From Hyphomicrobiales bacterium (GTDB taxonomy: Bacteria; Pseudomonadota; Alphaproteobacteria; Rhizobiales; Rhizobiaceae), in NCBI GenBank assembly GCA_900469965.1, contig UBZP01000022.1:62001-126000 (forward strand): a DNA stretch of 64,000 nt. The letters are read 5' to 3'. Of the stretch, positions 13,101 to 24,252 are shown piece after piece; the first letter of the stretch is position 1; each line of letters opens with the position of its first letter. The notes below the pieces were generated by a model, which had not been told where the DNA came from, did no database searches, and worked only from the letters and a program-made list of their open reading frames with translations. The position numbers and the translations under genes were made by a program.

Positions 13101-15651
13101 CTGGCAGGCGCTGCTGGCGACCGCACGCGCCGTCTTCCACGCGCGCAACGGCACGCTTGCCGACCAGATCGAGCGTGCCATCTCGATCTTCGCCACGCCC
13201 GCCGTCGCCGCCGAGGAAGCGGCACGGCAGTCCGCGCCGGCGCCGGCTTCCGATCGCAAGGGGCAGCCCGTGGCGATCGACGGCGGCGATCTCGCCTTCT
13301 GGAACGGCTATGGCGGCTTCGACGCGGCACGGCGCGAATATGTCATCAAGGTCCGCGGCGGCGAGGGCACCCCGCATCCCTGGATCAACGTGATCGCCAA
13401 CGAGCACTTCGGCTTCCACGTCGCCGCCGAAGGCGGCGCTTTCACCTGGAGCCGCAACTCGCGCGACTATCAGCTGACGCAATGGACGAACGATCCGGTC
13501 ATCAACCGGCCGGGCGAGGCCTTCTACGTCAAGGATCGCGACAGCGGGAGCGTGCACGTTCCCTTCGCCGGCCTGTCGCGCGATCCGTCCATCCTCTTCG
13601 AGGCCTGGCACGGGCTCGGCTATTCCGCCTTCCGCAGTTCGTCGGGCGGGCTGGAGCTGGATCTCGTGCAGACGGTCGATGCCGAGCGTCCGGTGAAGTA
13701 TTCGCGCCTGATCGTGCGCAACACCGGCAAGTCGGTGCGCAATCTTTCGGCCTATGGCTATGTCGAATGGGTGCTCGGCAACAACCCGGCCAAGACGGCG
13801 CCGTTCGTCCTTTGCAGCCAGGACGAGGCGAGCGGGGCGATCCTTGCGACCAATCCCTACAGCCTCGACTATTCGGGCCGTGTCGCCTTCTTCGCCACCA
13901 ACGGCAAGCTGGCCGGGGTGACGACGAGCCGGCGCGAGTTCATCGGCCGCCAGGGCGACATCGCCATGCCGGCGGTGCTTGCGACCGGTGCCGGACTGTC
14001 GGGCACGATGGAAAGCAACGGGGCGCCGTGTGCGGCGCTGGTCACCGACTTCAAGCTGCAGCCGGGCGAGGAGAAGGAAATCCTCTTCGTTCTCGGCGAC
14101 TGCGACACGGCGGAGGCGGCGAGCGCGCTCGCGGGCGAGGCGATATCGGTGTCCATCGACGCGGCCCTGAAGAAGATGCGCGACTTCTGGGGCGAGTTCA
14201 CGGGGACGCTGCAGGTCGAGACGCCGGATCCGGCGCTGAACCTGATGGTGAACACCTGGCTGCCCTACCAGAGCCTCGGCTGCCGCGTGCTGGCGCGGGC
14301 CGCCTTCTACCAGGCGAGCGGGGCCTACGGCTTCCGCGACCAGCTGCAGGATACGCTGGCCTTCCTGACGCACCGGCCGGAGCTTGCCAGGAAGCAGATC
14401 CTGAACGCGGCGTCGCGGCAGTTCCCCGAAGGCGACGTGCAGCACTGGTGGCTGCCGGAAACCGGCGCGGGCGTACGCACGATCATTTCGGACGACGTCG
14501 TCTGGCTGGCCTATGCGGTCACCCAGTACTGCCGCTCGACCGGCGATCACGCGATCCTGAGCGAGAAGCTGACCTATATCGAAGGGCCGCCGCTGGCCGA
14601 GGGGCAGCACGATTCGTTCTTCAAGCCCGGGCGCTCGACGGAGCCGGCCGAACTCTACGAGCATTGCGCCCGGGCGCTCGATCTCGCGATCCGCAGGACC
14701 GGCGAGAACGGCCTGCCGCTGATCCTCGGCGGCGACTGGAACGACGGCATGAACCGTGTCGGAGAGGCCGGCAAGGGCACAAGCGTCTGGCTCGGCTGGT
14801 TCCTGGCGGGCACGCTGCGCGCCTTCGCGCCGATCGCGCGCGAACGGGGCGACAACCATCGCTCCCGGGTCTGGCTGGAGCATCTGGAGAAACTCAAGGC
14901 GGCGCTGGAATCGGCCGGCTGGGACGGCGAACACTACCGACGCGGCTATTTCGACGACGGCACCCCGCTCGGCTCGAAGGACAATGCGGAATGCCGCATC
15001 GATTCCATCGCGCAGTCGTGGAGCGTTCTTTCCGGCGAGGGCGACAAGGAGCGGGCGTGGCTGGCCATGGACGCGGTGCTGGCCGAGCTTGCCGACAGCG
15101 AGGCGGGGATCATCAAGCTGTTCACGCCGCCCTTCGCAAAAAGCCAGCAGGATCCCGGCTACATCAAGGCCTATCCGCCGGGCGTGCGCGAGAACGGCGG
15201 CCAGTACACCCATGCCGCGGCATGGGTGGTGATGGCGCTGGCCATGCAGGGCCGGGCGGACGATGCCTGGAACTGCCTGAACATGCTGAACCCGATCAAG
15301 CACGGCCAGACGCCGGAGGCGATCGAGACCTATCGCGTCGAACCCTACGTGGTGGCGGCCGACGTCTACGGCGAAGGCGATCGCAAGGGCAGGGGCGGCT
15401 GGACCTGGTACACAGGCTCGGCCGGCTGGCTCTATCGGGCCGCCGTCGAAGGCTTGCTCGGCATTCGCAAGGAGAACGGCCGTCTGGTGGTCGAACCGGC
15501 GATCCCCTCGCACTGGTCGAACTTCTCCGCCACGGTCACCCTCGACGGCGTGAAGCACGAAATCCGTGCGGAACGCAAAGCCGACGGTAAAATCGACGTG
15601 AAGATTGATGAAACTGTCATAAAGAGCGCTCAAGAAGAGTATTCGCTCTAG
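7162..15651 (+). CDS. ndvB: Cyclic beta-(1,2)-glucan synthase
   Basis: A 2829-residue inner-membrane protein of NdvB/ChvB size. A long N-terminal cytoplasmic part is followed by hydrophobic segments at about 406-433, 440-460, 808-855 and 938-978. The glycosyltransferase lies between them with Asp625-Ser-Asp627 (DSD) and Gln772-His-Arg-Trp775 (QxxRW). A glycoamylase-like region and sugar-binding domains follow, ending in a GH94 phosphorylase domain with GGDWNDGMN (Asp2525, Asp2528). Known family role: polymerises glucose from UDP-glucose on the protein itself, trims length by phosphorolysis through GH94, and cyclises the chain. The glucans serve hypo-osmotic adaptation and host infection. The ribosome-binding site is weak. 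opgC follows and ndvA is nearby. Confidence 0.97.
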   Translation: MSLHNRPQTSSRETESKQIDYNDSIRDTYFTLEELSACGEDLARNGAQTLPGFTPFDFRARHRENEKEIFRVYQTTARDVEAGMTITPAAEWLLDNYYVVEEAIQEVRRDFPRRFYRQLPTMKIGDVEIPRTLALGWLYVAHTQSSVSRESLTAIVEGFQKVEAFKIGELWALPSIVRFILIENLRRISSRVERSRGMRRKANEVADELIRQNDPEKSVVILREIEHLVADNTFVAQLLYRLRDGLQASGAAIQWLEKQIEARGTDLEEVLVAEQNRLSSGNVTMSNLIKGLRSIDDTEWPVWVESVSRLDAALREGSDYTELDFGSRNSYRDTIEKMARRSGKTELEVTQIALALTAEDMAAGNVAGAHEANVGSYLVGQKRDILEKRIGYRPSILQRIVRFGRSLDWFAIAGPVVLLTLLAMVGVYYFLDQMDIPDGAWLIMLILFAVPASEGAVGLYNTLVTLCVKPTRLVGYELREGIPEEARTLVAVPCLISKRDHVDELVRNLEVHYLANPRGEIYFSLVSDWVDSTVEETPEDLDVLEYAKREIALLSARYAYDGRTRFYLLHRRRQFNPQEGVWMGWERKRGKLHELNLLLRGDGDTSFLPGANIVPENVQYVLTLDSDTRLMRDAATNLVGKLFHPINRPLIDPQTQRVVAGYSILQPRVTPSLTTGDEASTFQRIFSANRGVDPYVFTVSDVYQDLADEGTFTGKGLYHVDAFEAALKGRIEENSILSHDLLEGSYARCALVTDVEFVEDFPIRYEVENSRQHRWARGDWQLLPYIFKPSSGVSMLGRWKMYDNLRRCLIPICWLVASVMGWYYMEPRQALIWQLVLIFLLFVAPTLSLFTGAVPRRSDIVARAHLQTILSDIRAANAQVALRIVFIAHQAAVMADATIRSLYRMFVSRKHMLEWRTAAQVHSSSGGGIWSYYVDMWQAPALALVAVGLALFSKTGLPFIAIPFAAIWILSPAIAWYVSQSAETEDQLIVPEGVVTELRKIARRTWRYFETFVTAEQHFLPPDNFQERPHPVLAERTSPTNIGVYLLSVVSARDFGWIGFEETVRRLEETVSTIDSMPKFRGHLYNWYRTNTLETLGPRYVSAVDSGNLAGHLIAVSSVCREWAEAPSAHLHGSLDGIGDAASILSEVLAELPDDRKTVRPLRRLLEERIAGFHNALAAVKREHEFASIRVINLGVLARDVHKLIANLDHEIKSPQSAEVVKWADALVASCEGHIADSMFDLGSIEALRQRLVVLRDRTRDIAFSMDFGFLFRPERRLLSIGYRVETNELDEACYDLLASEARLTSLFAIAKGDLPTEHWHKLGRPVVPIGSRGALVSWSGSMFEYLMPPLVMQEPQGGILNQTNNLIVQEQQNHGRRLGTPWGISEAAFNARDHDMNYQYTNFGVPTLGLKRGLGQNAVIAPYASLLATQYAPKAALDNLNELRKLGALGIYGFHDAVDFTPTRVPEGKRCAVVYNYMAHHHGMSIAAVANVAFNGALRARFHADPVIEAAELLLQEKAPREIPIINTKREPETVGSTQADLLRPEVRVIKDPVAEDREAAFFSNGHYSVMLTATGSGYSHWNGQSVTRFEPDPVEDRWGTFVFLRDTATNEWWSTTVEPKRAEGEEAKTQFSDDKAEFIKTVGTLSSELECLVATEHDAEGRRLTLLNTGAEDRFIEVTSYMEPVVTTDDTDNAHPLFARMFLKTEIGRRGDVVRILRNKRSPGDPDMCVAHLIVDNAGSRRTEVETDRRNFIGRGRSLATAAAFEPGAQLSGTDGFTLDPIVSLRRVVRVPAGKKVKVIFWTIAAPNRDELERAIDRYRHPEAFNNELIHAWTRSQVHLRHIGVTSQEAASFQALGRYLVYPDMHLRADAATVQAGLASQSALWPLAISGDYPIYVLRINDDADLEIAREALRAQEYLRHRGVMADLVILNEKASSYAQDMQHTLEQICENLRMRGQSDGMRQHIFAVRRDLMDVSTWQALLATARAVFHARNGTLADQIERAISIFATPAVAAEEAARQSAPAPASDRKGQPVAIDGGDLAFWNGYGGFDAARREYVIKVRGGEGTPHPWINVIANEHFGFHVAAEGGAFTWSRNSRDYQLTQWTNDPVINRPGEAFYVKDRDSGSVHVPFAGLSRDPSILFEAWHGLGYSAFRSSSGGLELDLVQTVDAERPVKYSRLIVRNTGKSVRNLSAYGYVEWVLGNNPAKTAPFVLCSQDEASGAILATNPYSLDYSGRVAFFATNGKLAGVTTSRREFIGRQGDIAMPAVLATGAGLSGTMESNGAPCAALVTDFKLQPGEEKEILFVLGDCDTAEAASALAGEAISVSIDAALKKMRDFWGEFTGTLQVETPDPALNLMVNTWLPYQSLGCRVLARAAFYQASGAYGFRDQLQDTLAFLTHRPELARKQILNAASRQFPEGDVQHWWLPETGAGVRTIISDDVVWLAYAVTQYCRSTGDHAILSEKLTYIEGPPLAEGQHDSFFKPGRSTEPAELYEHCARALDLAIRRTGENGLPLILGGDWNDGMNRVGEAGKGTSVWLGWFLAGTLRAFAPIARERGDNHRSRVWLEHLEKLKAALESAGWDGEHYRRGYFDDGTPLGSKDNAECRIDSIAQSWSVLSGEGDKERAWLAMDAVLAELADSEAGIIKLFTPPFAKSQQDPGYIKAYPPGVRENGGQYTHAAAWVVMALAMQGRADDAWNCLNMLNPIKHGQTPEAIETYRVEPYVVAADVYGEGDRKGRGGWTWYTGSAGWLYRAAVEGLLGIRKENGRLVVEPAIPSHWSNFSATVTLDGVKHEIRAERKADGKIDVKIDETVIKSAQEEYSL

Positions 15652-15745
15652 GCTCGGATTGCAGACATTGGGGCATGTCGGTTCCAGCGGGTGACGCGGG
15701 GGCCGCCGTGCCCCTTTTCACGTCGACTGTTCGGGAAGGCAGGCA

Positions 15746-16906
15746 TTGATACGGAATGAAGGAACCACGAGCGTGGCGGCAACGCCGGTGGCAAGGCCGG
15801 CGCGCGACACGCGGATCGACGTTCTGCGCGCGATGGCGCTGATTGCGATCTTCATCAACCACGTTCCGGGCAACCTGCTCGAGCACCTGACGCACAAGAA
15901 TTTCGGGTTCTCCGATTCGGCCGAGGCCTTCGTGCTGATCTCGGGCATTTCGGCGGGCCTCGCCTTCGGGGCGACGTTCGTCCCCGGCAAGCGTCTCGCT
16001 GTCAGCGTGCGGATCCTGCGGCGCGCCTTCAGCCTCTATGTCGCCCATGTGATGACGAGCCTCGTCACCTTCGCGATCTTTGCCGGCGGGGCGCTGTGGT
16101 TCTCGCGGCCCGACCTGCTGTCGGAGATCAACCTGCGCGCGGTGGTCGACCGGACCGAGGAGGGGCTGCTCGGCATGGTGCTTTTGGGCCACCAGTTCGG
16201 CTACAACAACATCCTGTCGATGTATGCCGTCATCCTGCTGATGCTGCCCGGCATGCTGTGGCTGCATGCACGCAGCCCCATGCTCATGCTTACACTGTCC
16301 GGGTTGCTGTGGCTTGCGGCCGGCGTCTTCAACATCGCGCCGTCCAACCTCCTGGACGACGGCTACTGGTTCCTCAATCCGTTCTCGTGGCAGTTCCTCT
16401 TTGCGATCGGCCTCGCCGCGAGCAGCCGGGCCCGGCGCGGGCCCTGGCCCGCGGCGAACAGAGCGGTGATCGCGCTGTGCTGCGCCTATCTCGCCCTCTC
16501 GCTCGTCTGGGTGGCGCTGTCGCTCTGGTGGATCGACACCTCGTTCGGGCTGCCGGTGGTCGTCACCGGCTTCGACAAGACCTTCCTGTCGGCGCCGCGG
16601 CTGCTGCACGTGCTCGCGATCGCCTATCTCCTGGCGATGGTCCCGGCCCTTTCGCGCCGGCTGGCCCTGCCTGTGGCCCATCCGCTGGCATCCGTCGGCC
16701 GCCATGGCCTTGCGGTCTTCATCTTCGGGACGATCCTGGCGATGACCGGCCAGGTTCTGGTCTTCATCTCCGGCAGGAGCCAGCTGGTGGCCACGGTCTT
16801 CGTGATGCTCGGGATCGGCTTCCTCTTCGCCTATGCGCGCTACCTGGACTGGCTTGCGGGCCTGTCCAGGCCGGTCGCCGCCAAGGCCGGCAAGCAGCCC
16901 GCCTGA
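15746..16906 (+). CDS. opgC: OpgC-family membrane protein (glucan modification)
   Basis: A polytopic membrane protein of about 386 residues with roughly ten hydrophobic segments. The N-terminal IDVLRAMALIAIFINH and FGFSDSAEAFVLISGI are typical of OpgC and acyltransferase-3-like proteins. OpgC proteins succinylate osmoregulated periplasmic glucans at the inner membrane. It sits 94 bases after ndvB, so its substrate is probably the cyclic glucan (inference). Start is uncertain: TTG at 15746 has GGGAAGG six bases upstream, while an in-frame GTG at 15773 has AAGGA nine bases upstream and would shorten it by nine residues. A hairpin terminator separates it from the convergent ndvA. Confidence 0.88.
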   Translation: MIRNEGTTSVAATPVARPARDTRIDVLRAMALIAIFINHVPGNLLEHLTHKNFGFSDSAEAFVLISGISAGLAFGATFVPGKRLAVSVRILRRAFSLYVAHVMTSLVTFAIFAGGALWFSRPDLLSEINLRAVVDRTEEGLLGMVLLGHQFGYNNILSMYAVILLMLPGMLWLHARSPMLMLTLSGLLWLAAGVFNIAPSNLLDDGYWFLNPFSWQFLFAIGLAASSRARRGPWPAANRAVIALCCAYLALSLVWVALSLWWIDTSFGLPVVVTGFDKTFLSAPRLLHVLAIAYLLAMVPALSRRLALPVAHPLASVGRHGLAVFIFGTILAMTGQVLVFISGRSQLVATVFVMLGIGFLFAYARYLDWLAGLSRPVAAKAGKQPA

Positions 16907-16971
16907 CGTCGGCGATCGCGGCAACAGGGCCGGTGCTTGCCTTTCTTGCGTGCGCCTGGAGCCACAAAGCA

Positions 16972-17003
16972 AGACGCCGCACTCGAAACCGAATGCGGCG
17001 TCT
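16972..17003 (-). terminator. Hairpin terminator between opgC and ndvA
   Basis: AGACGCCGCACTC (16972-16984) pairs with GAATGCGGCGTCT (16991-17003), 12 of 13 positions, with a 6-base loop. On the minus strand it is followed by TTGCTTTG, so it best serves ndvA. Lying between convergent genes, it could act both ways. Confidence 0.7.
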
Positions 17004-17025
17004 GATTGTCGACCGACCGAAAGCC

Positions 17026-18783
17026 TTAGGCGGCGGTGTGGCTCTTGCGGACGTCCTCGTCGGTGAGGATGCCGCTTGCCCGCAGCAGCGCTGCGAAGCG
17101 ACCGTTGCTCTGGCTGAGCTCGTGGAAGGTGCCCATCTCGGCGATGTGGCCATGGTCGAGGAACAGCACCTTGTCGGCCTCGCGCACCGTCGACAGGCGA
17201 TGGGCGATGATGAAGGTCGTGCGGTTCTTGCGCAGGTTGTCGATCGCCGCCTTGACGCGGGCCTCGGTCTCGACGTCGAGCGCACTGGTCGCCTCGTCGA
17301 GCACGAGGATCGGCGCGTCCTTGAGGATGGCGCGGGCGATCGCGATGCGCTGGCGCTCGCCGCCGGAGAGCCGGTTGCCGCGCTCGCCGACCCGGGTATC
17401 GTAGCCTTCCTGACGCGACTGGATGAAGTCGTCCGCGGCGGCGGCTTCCGCCGCATCGATGACCTCGTCGTCCGTAGCACCCTCGCGGCCGAGACGGATG
17501 TTGTCGGAGATCGAGCGGTTGAGCAGGCCGGCGTCCTGGAAGACGGTGGCGATCGAGCGGCGCAGCGACTTCCGCGTCACCGTCGAGATGTCGACGCCGT
17601 CGATCAGGATCTGGCCGCTCTTGGGCTCGTAGACGCGCTGCAGCAGGTTGACGAGCGTCGTCTTGCCGGCACCGGTGGGGCCGACGATCGCGACCGTCTG
17701 GCCGGCCTCGGCGGTGAACGAAATGTCGCGGACGCCCTGCGTCGCATTGGCGAAGTCGAAATTGACATCGCGAAACTCGACCTTGCCGCGGACATCGGTC
17801 AGCTCGCCGGCGTCCACGGGCTCCTCGCGATCCTTGACGGAATCCTCCAGGACGAAGAAGTCCTCGAGCTTGGCGCGCGCCTCGAAGATCTGCTCGGCAA
17901 ACTGCTTCATCTGGTCCAGGCGGCCGATGAGAAGGCCGGCGAAGCCGATGAAGGCGATGACGTCGCCGACGCGCAGCTCGCCGCGCTGGACGAGGACGGT
18001 GCCGATCACGAGGATCGTCATCATCGAGATCGTCGAGGCAATGCGGTTCAGCGCGCTGGCGAGCGCCCACCAGTCGAGCACTGGATACTGGGCATTGATG
18101 AGCTGCTGGGCGAACTGCTTCAGCTGCTTCGTCTCGGCCTCGATGCGGTTGTAGCTATGGACGACCGAGACGTTGCTGATGGAATCCGACACGTGCGAGA
18201 AGACGGTGTGGTAGTGGCCCTCCACCGAAGCCTGGCCATCGCGGGTCTTGTTCATCACCACCTTGCCGATGATGACATAGGCGATGCCGAGGACGAGAAG
18301 GACCAGCGACAGCCGGTAGTCCATGACGAAAGCGGTCGGCACCAAGAGGACGAGCGCGATCGCGGTCGCCAGATGGGTGCGCATGAATTCGAGCCAGAGG
18401 CCGAACATGGTCTCGCAGGCGCGCAGCAGCGTATGCAGCGCGTTCGAGGTGCCGCGCTGGCTGTGCCAGGAGAGCGGCATGGAGATGATCCGGCCGAAGG
18501 CCTCGGTGATCAGGCTCGCGCGGCGGCCATGGGCCAGCCGGTCGGCCTCGCGCGCCACCAGGACGAAGGCGATGGTGTTGAACACGCCGAAGCCCGCCCA
18601 CATCAGGAGCATGGGCGTGACGGCGCCCTTCGACGAGATGGCGTCGATGATCTTGCCGAACAGCACCGGCTCGGCAATGGTGATGATTGCCAGCACGACG
18701 TTTGCGACGACGATAGACGACACGCGGAACCGATATACGGAAAGATAGCTTAACGCTCGCGTGTAAACCTGGAACAACGACAC
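17026..18783 (-). CDS. ndvA: Cyclic beta-(1,2)-glucan ABC exporter, fused permease/ATPase
   Basis: A 585-residue half-transporter like NdvA/ChvA. Six membrane segments lie in residues 15-310. The ATPase domain carries Walker A GPTGAGKTT, signature LSGGERQR, Walker B ILVLDEA and the switch histidine in IIAHRLST. It exports the NdvB glucan across the inner membrane. The GTG start at 18783 follows AAAGGG at seven bases and gives MSLFQVYTRAL, the usual family N terminus; an ATG 11 codons upstream is less likely. It faces opgC and is divergent from the LuxR regulator, with 295 bases between start codons. Having synthase, modifier and exporter together argues strongly for the glucan substrate rather than a lipid. 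Confidence 0.94.
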   Translation of the reverse strand: MSLFQVYTRALSYLSVYRFRVSSIVVANVVLAIITIAEPVLFGKIIDAISSKGAVTPMLLMWAGFGVFNTIAFVLVAREADRLAHGRRASLITEAFGRIISMPLSWHSQRGTSNALHTLLRACETMFGLWLEFMRTHLATAIALVLLVPTAFVMDYRLSLVLLVLGIAYVIIGKVVMNKTRDGQASVEGHYHTVFSHVSDSISNVSVVHSYNRIEAETKQLKQFAQQLINAQYPVLDWWALASALNRIASTISMMTILVIGTVLVQRGELRVGDVIAFIGFAGLLIGRLDQMKQFAEQIFEARAKLEDFFVLEDSVKDREEPVDAGELTDVRGKVEFRDVNFDFANATQGVRDISFTAEAGQTVAIVGPTGAGKTTLVNLLQRVYEPKSGQILIDGVDISTVTRKSLRRSIATVFQDAGLLNRSISDNIRLGREGATDDEVIDAAEAAAADDFIQSRQEGYDTRVGERGNRLSGGERQRIAIARAILKDAPILVLDEATSALDVETEARVKAAIDNLRKNRTTFIIAHRLSTVREADKVLFLDHGHIAEMGTFHELSQSNGRFAALLRASGILTDEDVRKSHTAA

Positions 18784-19078
18784 TTCGAAACCCTTTCGCG
18801 GTCCTGTAGTGTGCACTGCGCCAATCCTGCGATTGAGGCTCGCACACGGTCTGTGACCGGTCCTCTCCGGGAGGCTTGTCCACCGGGCACATGTTCAGCG
18901 ATGGCCGAATGCTATTTGCTTGTCGATGAATGGACGCTGAACGGTACGTTGCCAAATCGGCGCAACTTGATAAACGGGTCGTCAGCGGGGTGTTTTTCCG
19001 CACCGTGCCCGTTTTGCGAGCAGGGGCCACTTAGTGACAAAGTGTTTTGGAGGGGCCGCGTGACCGGTCTATTTTATT

Positions 19079-19819
19079 ATGAACATCAATCTTCTGGCCC
19101 AGTTTACGGGCCTGCTCGATGAACTGTCCGAACCGAGCGAGCTGCTGCCGGAGTTCGAGCGGCTGCTCGACCGCTACGGCTTCGACTATTACGTCGTCGC
19201 CCGTCAGCCGAAGCCTCACGACGATGTGATGAGCCTGGTGCTGGCGGGGCGCTGGCCCGATGGCTGGCCGGAGGTCTACGCCCGGAAGAAGTACATCGTC
19301 ATCGATCCCACCGTTCAGTACCTCAACCACGCCCATTCCGGCTTTCGCTGGCGCGAGTCGCTCGCCGCCCTGCATGCCAATCCGCATCGCAAGCGGATGG
19401 AGCGGATGATGGTCGACGCGCGCAACAACGGCCTGCAGGACGGGTACACGTTTCCGGTTCACGGCCGCCGCGGCCTGCTCGGAAGCATCACCATCGGCGG
19501 GAAGGTGGTGGACCTTCATGCGGCCGAGATCGGATTGTTCGAGAATGTCGCGAAGAAACTGTTCTGGAAGCTCCTGCAGCATGTCGATCCGCAGAAGTCG
19601 CTGGAGCTGTCGGCGGAGGTCAACCTTCACCTGACGCGCCGGGAGATGGAGGCGCTGAACTATCTCGCCGACGGCATGACCTCGCACGAGATCGCCCGGG
19701 TGCTGTCGATTTCCAACCACACGGTCGACTGGTACATGAACGGAATCCAGGAGAAATTGAAGGCCAAGAACAGGCACCACGTGGTCGCCCTGTCCTTCCG
19801 GCTGGGGCTGATTTCCTGA
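19079..19819 (+). CDS. expR: LuxR-family autoinducer-binding regulator (ExpR-like solo)
   Basis: A 246-residue LuxR-type regulator. The N-terminal half has the acyl-homoserine-lactone pocket pattern (W, Y and the DP pair in GWPEVYARKKYIVIDPT, then FRW and a Gly near 122). The C-terminal helix-turn-helix has LTRREMEALNYLADGMTSHE and TVDWYMNGIQEKL. No luxI synthase gene is in the window, so it is a solo here. From memory, S. meliloti ExpR sits in the same place between ndvA and pyc and controls exopolysaccharide and motility genes; the name rests on that synteny. It is intact, unlike the insertion-disrupted copy in some laboratory strains. The ATG at 19079 has no good ribosome-binding site at normal spacing (GGAGGGG is about 25 bases upstream). 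Confidence 0.75.
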   Translation: MNINLLAQFTGLLDELSEPSELLPEFERLLDRYGFDYYVVARQPKPHDDVMSLVLAGRWPDGWPEVYARKKYIVIDPTVQYLNHAHSGFRWRESLAALHANPHRKRMERMMVDARNNGLQDGYTFPVHGRRGLLGSITIGGKVVDLHAAEIGLFENVAKKLFWKLLQHVDPQKSLELSAEVNLHLTRREMEALNYLADGMTSHEIARVLSISNHTVDWYMNGIQEKLKAKNRHHVVALSFRLGLIS

Positions 19820-19934
19820 CGGCGCAAATCCTCTGCGGCAGCGGATGGCGGAAATTGAACTTCCGTCCGGGACTCGCTAATGTTTCATTTCGCGGGTGCA
19901 GCATACCCGTGTTCGAGTCAATGAGGAGTCCGAC

Positions 19935-23390
<3,456 letters not shown>

Positions 23391-23595
23391 CCGGCAGGCG
23401 CCGTGGGCGCCTCCCACCGGGGGCGGCTGCCGGGGTGTCCGTCGTCCGGCTGGCGGGAGCACCTTGCGGGACGGATGATGTGCGGCTATGCGGTGGCGAT
23501 CCGGCCACCGCGGGGTCGTGCGACGAGCCGCCCCGCCGCGTCTCGCGCTGGGTCTGTAGCGTTAGCCTTTTCATCAAGCCAATGGTTGCCCAACG

Positions 23596-24150
23596 ATGGC
23601 CTTTACCATCCGCAATGCCGCAGAAGGCGACATCGCCGAGATCGCCGAAATCTACCGCGAATCCGTGCTAAACGGGGTTGCCTCCTACGAGATCGAGCCG
23701 CCGGGGCTGGACGAGATGCGGGCCCGCTTTGCCGCCATCACCTCGGCGCGCTATCCCTACATCGTCGCCATAGACGAGGACGGGACGATCCTCGGCTATG
23801 CCTACGCCTCCGCATTCCGCACCCGGCCGGCCTACCGCTGGCTGGTGGAGGATTCGATCTATCTCGCGCCGGAGGCGCGCGGCCGGGGCATCGGGGGCGC
23901 GCTGCTCGCCGAACTGATCGCGCGCTGCACGGCGCTCGGCTTCCGGCAGATGGTAGCCGTCATCGGCGGCGCGCATCCGGCTTCCGTGGCAGTTCACCAG
24001 GCGGCCGGCTTCGAGCATGGCGGGCGGATGAAGGCGACCGGCTTCAAGCATGGCCGGTGGCTCGATACCGTGATCATGCAGCGCGCGCTGGGCGAGGGGG
24101 CGGGCACGGACCCGGACCCCGGCGTCCCCCTGTCGGAAGCGAAGATCTGA
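23596..24150 (+). CDS. GNAT N-acetyltransferase, phosphinothricin-acetyltransferase-like
   Basis: A 184-residue GNAT protein. ESVLNGVASYEIEPP near the N terminus and the acetyl-CoA loop LAPEARGRGIGGALL are characteristic of the MddA/Pat (YncA) branch, which acetylates methionine sulfoximine, methionine sulfone or phosphinothricin. HPASVAVHQAAGFEHGG is the usual C-terminal motif. It is probably cytoplasmic. Residues after about 165 are a variable tail. It lies 205 bases after pyc on the same strand with a weak ribosome-binding site, so it may or may not be co-transcribed. The real substrate cannot be fixed from sequence. Confidence 0.85.
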   Translation: MAFTIRNAAEGDIAEIAEIYRESVLNGVASYEIEPPGLDEMRARFAAITSARYPYIVAIDEDGTILGYAYASAFRTRPAYRWLVEDSIYLAPEARGRGIGGALLAELIARCTALGFRQMVAVIGGAHPASVAVHQAAGFEHGGRMKATGFKHGRWLDTVIMQRALGEGAGTDPDPGVPLSEAKI

Positions 24151-24252
24151 CGGCGCGGCTCCGGCCCATTGCCATCGGCAATCTTGGCAAGCGTGTTTGA
24201 AGGCCGTATCCATCGGGCCCGGAAGCCGCCGGAACGGCGTTGGGATGGAACG

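Noticed and set aside
7744-15633. Very long open frames (1200 and 1380 codons) antisense to ndvB
   Set aside because: Same antisense-shadow effect of GC-rich codon use; composition is Arg/Asp/Val-rich and resembles no family, while ndvB domains cover the same DNA.
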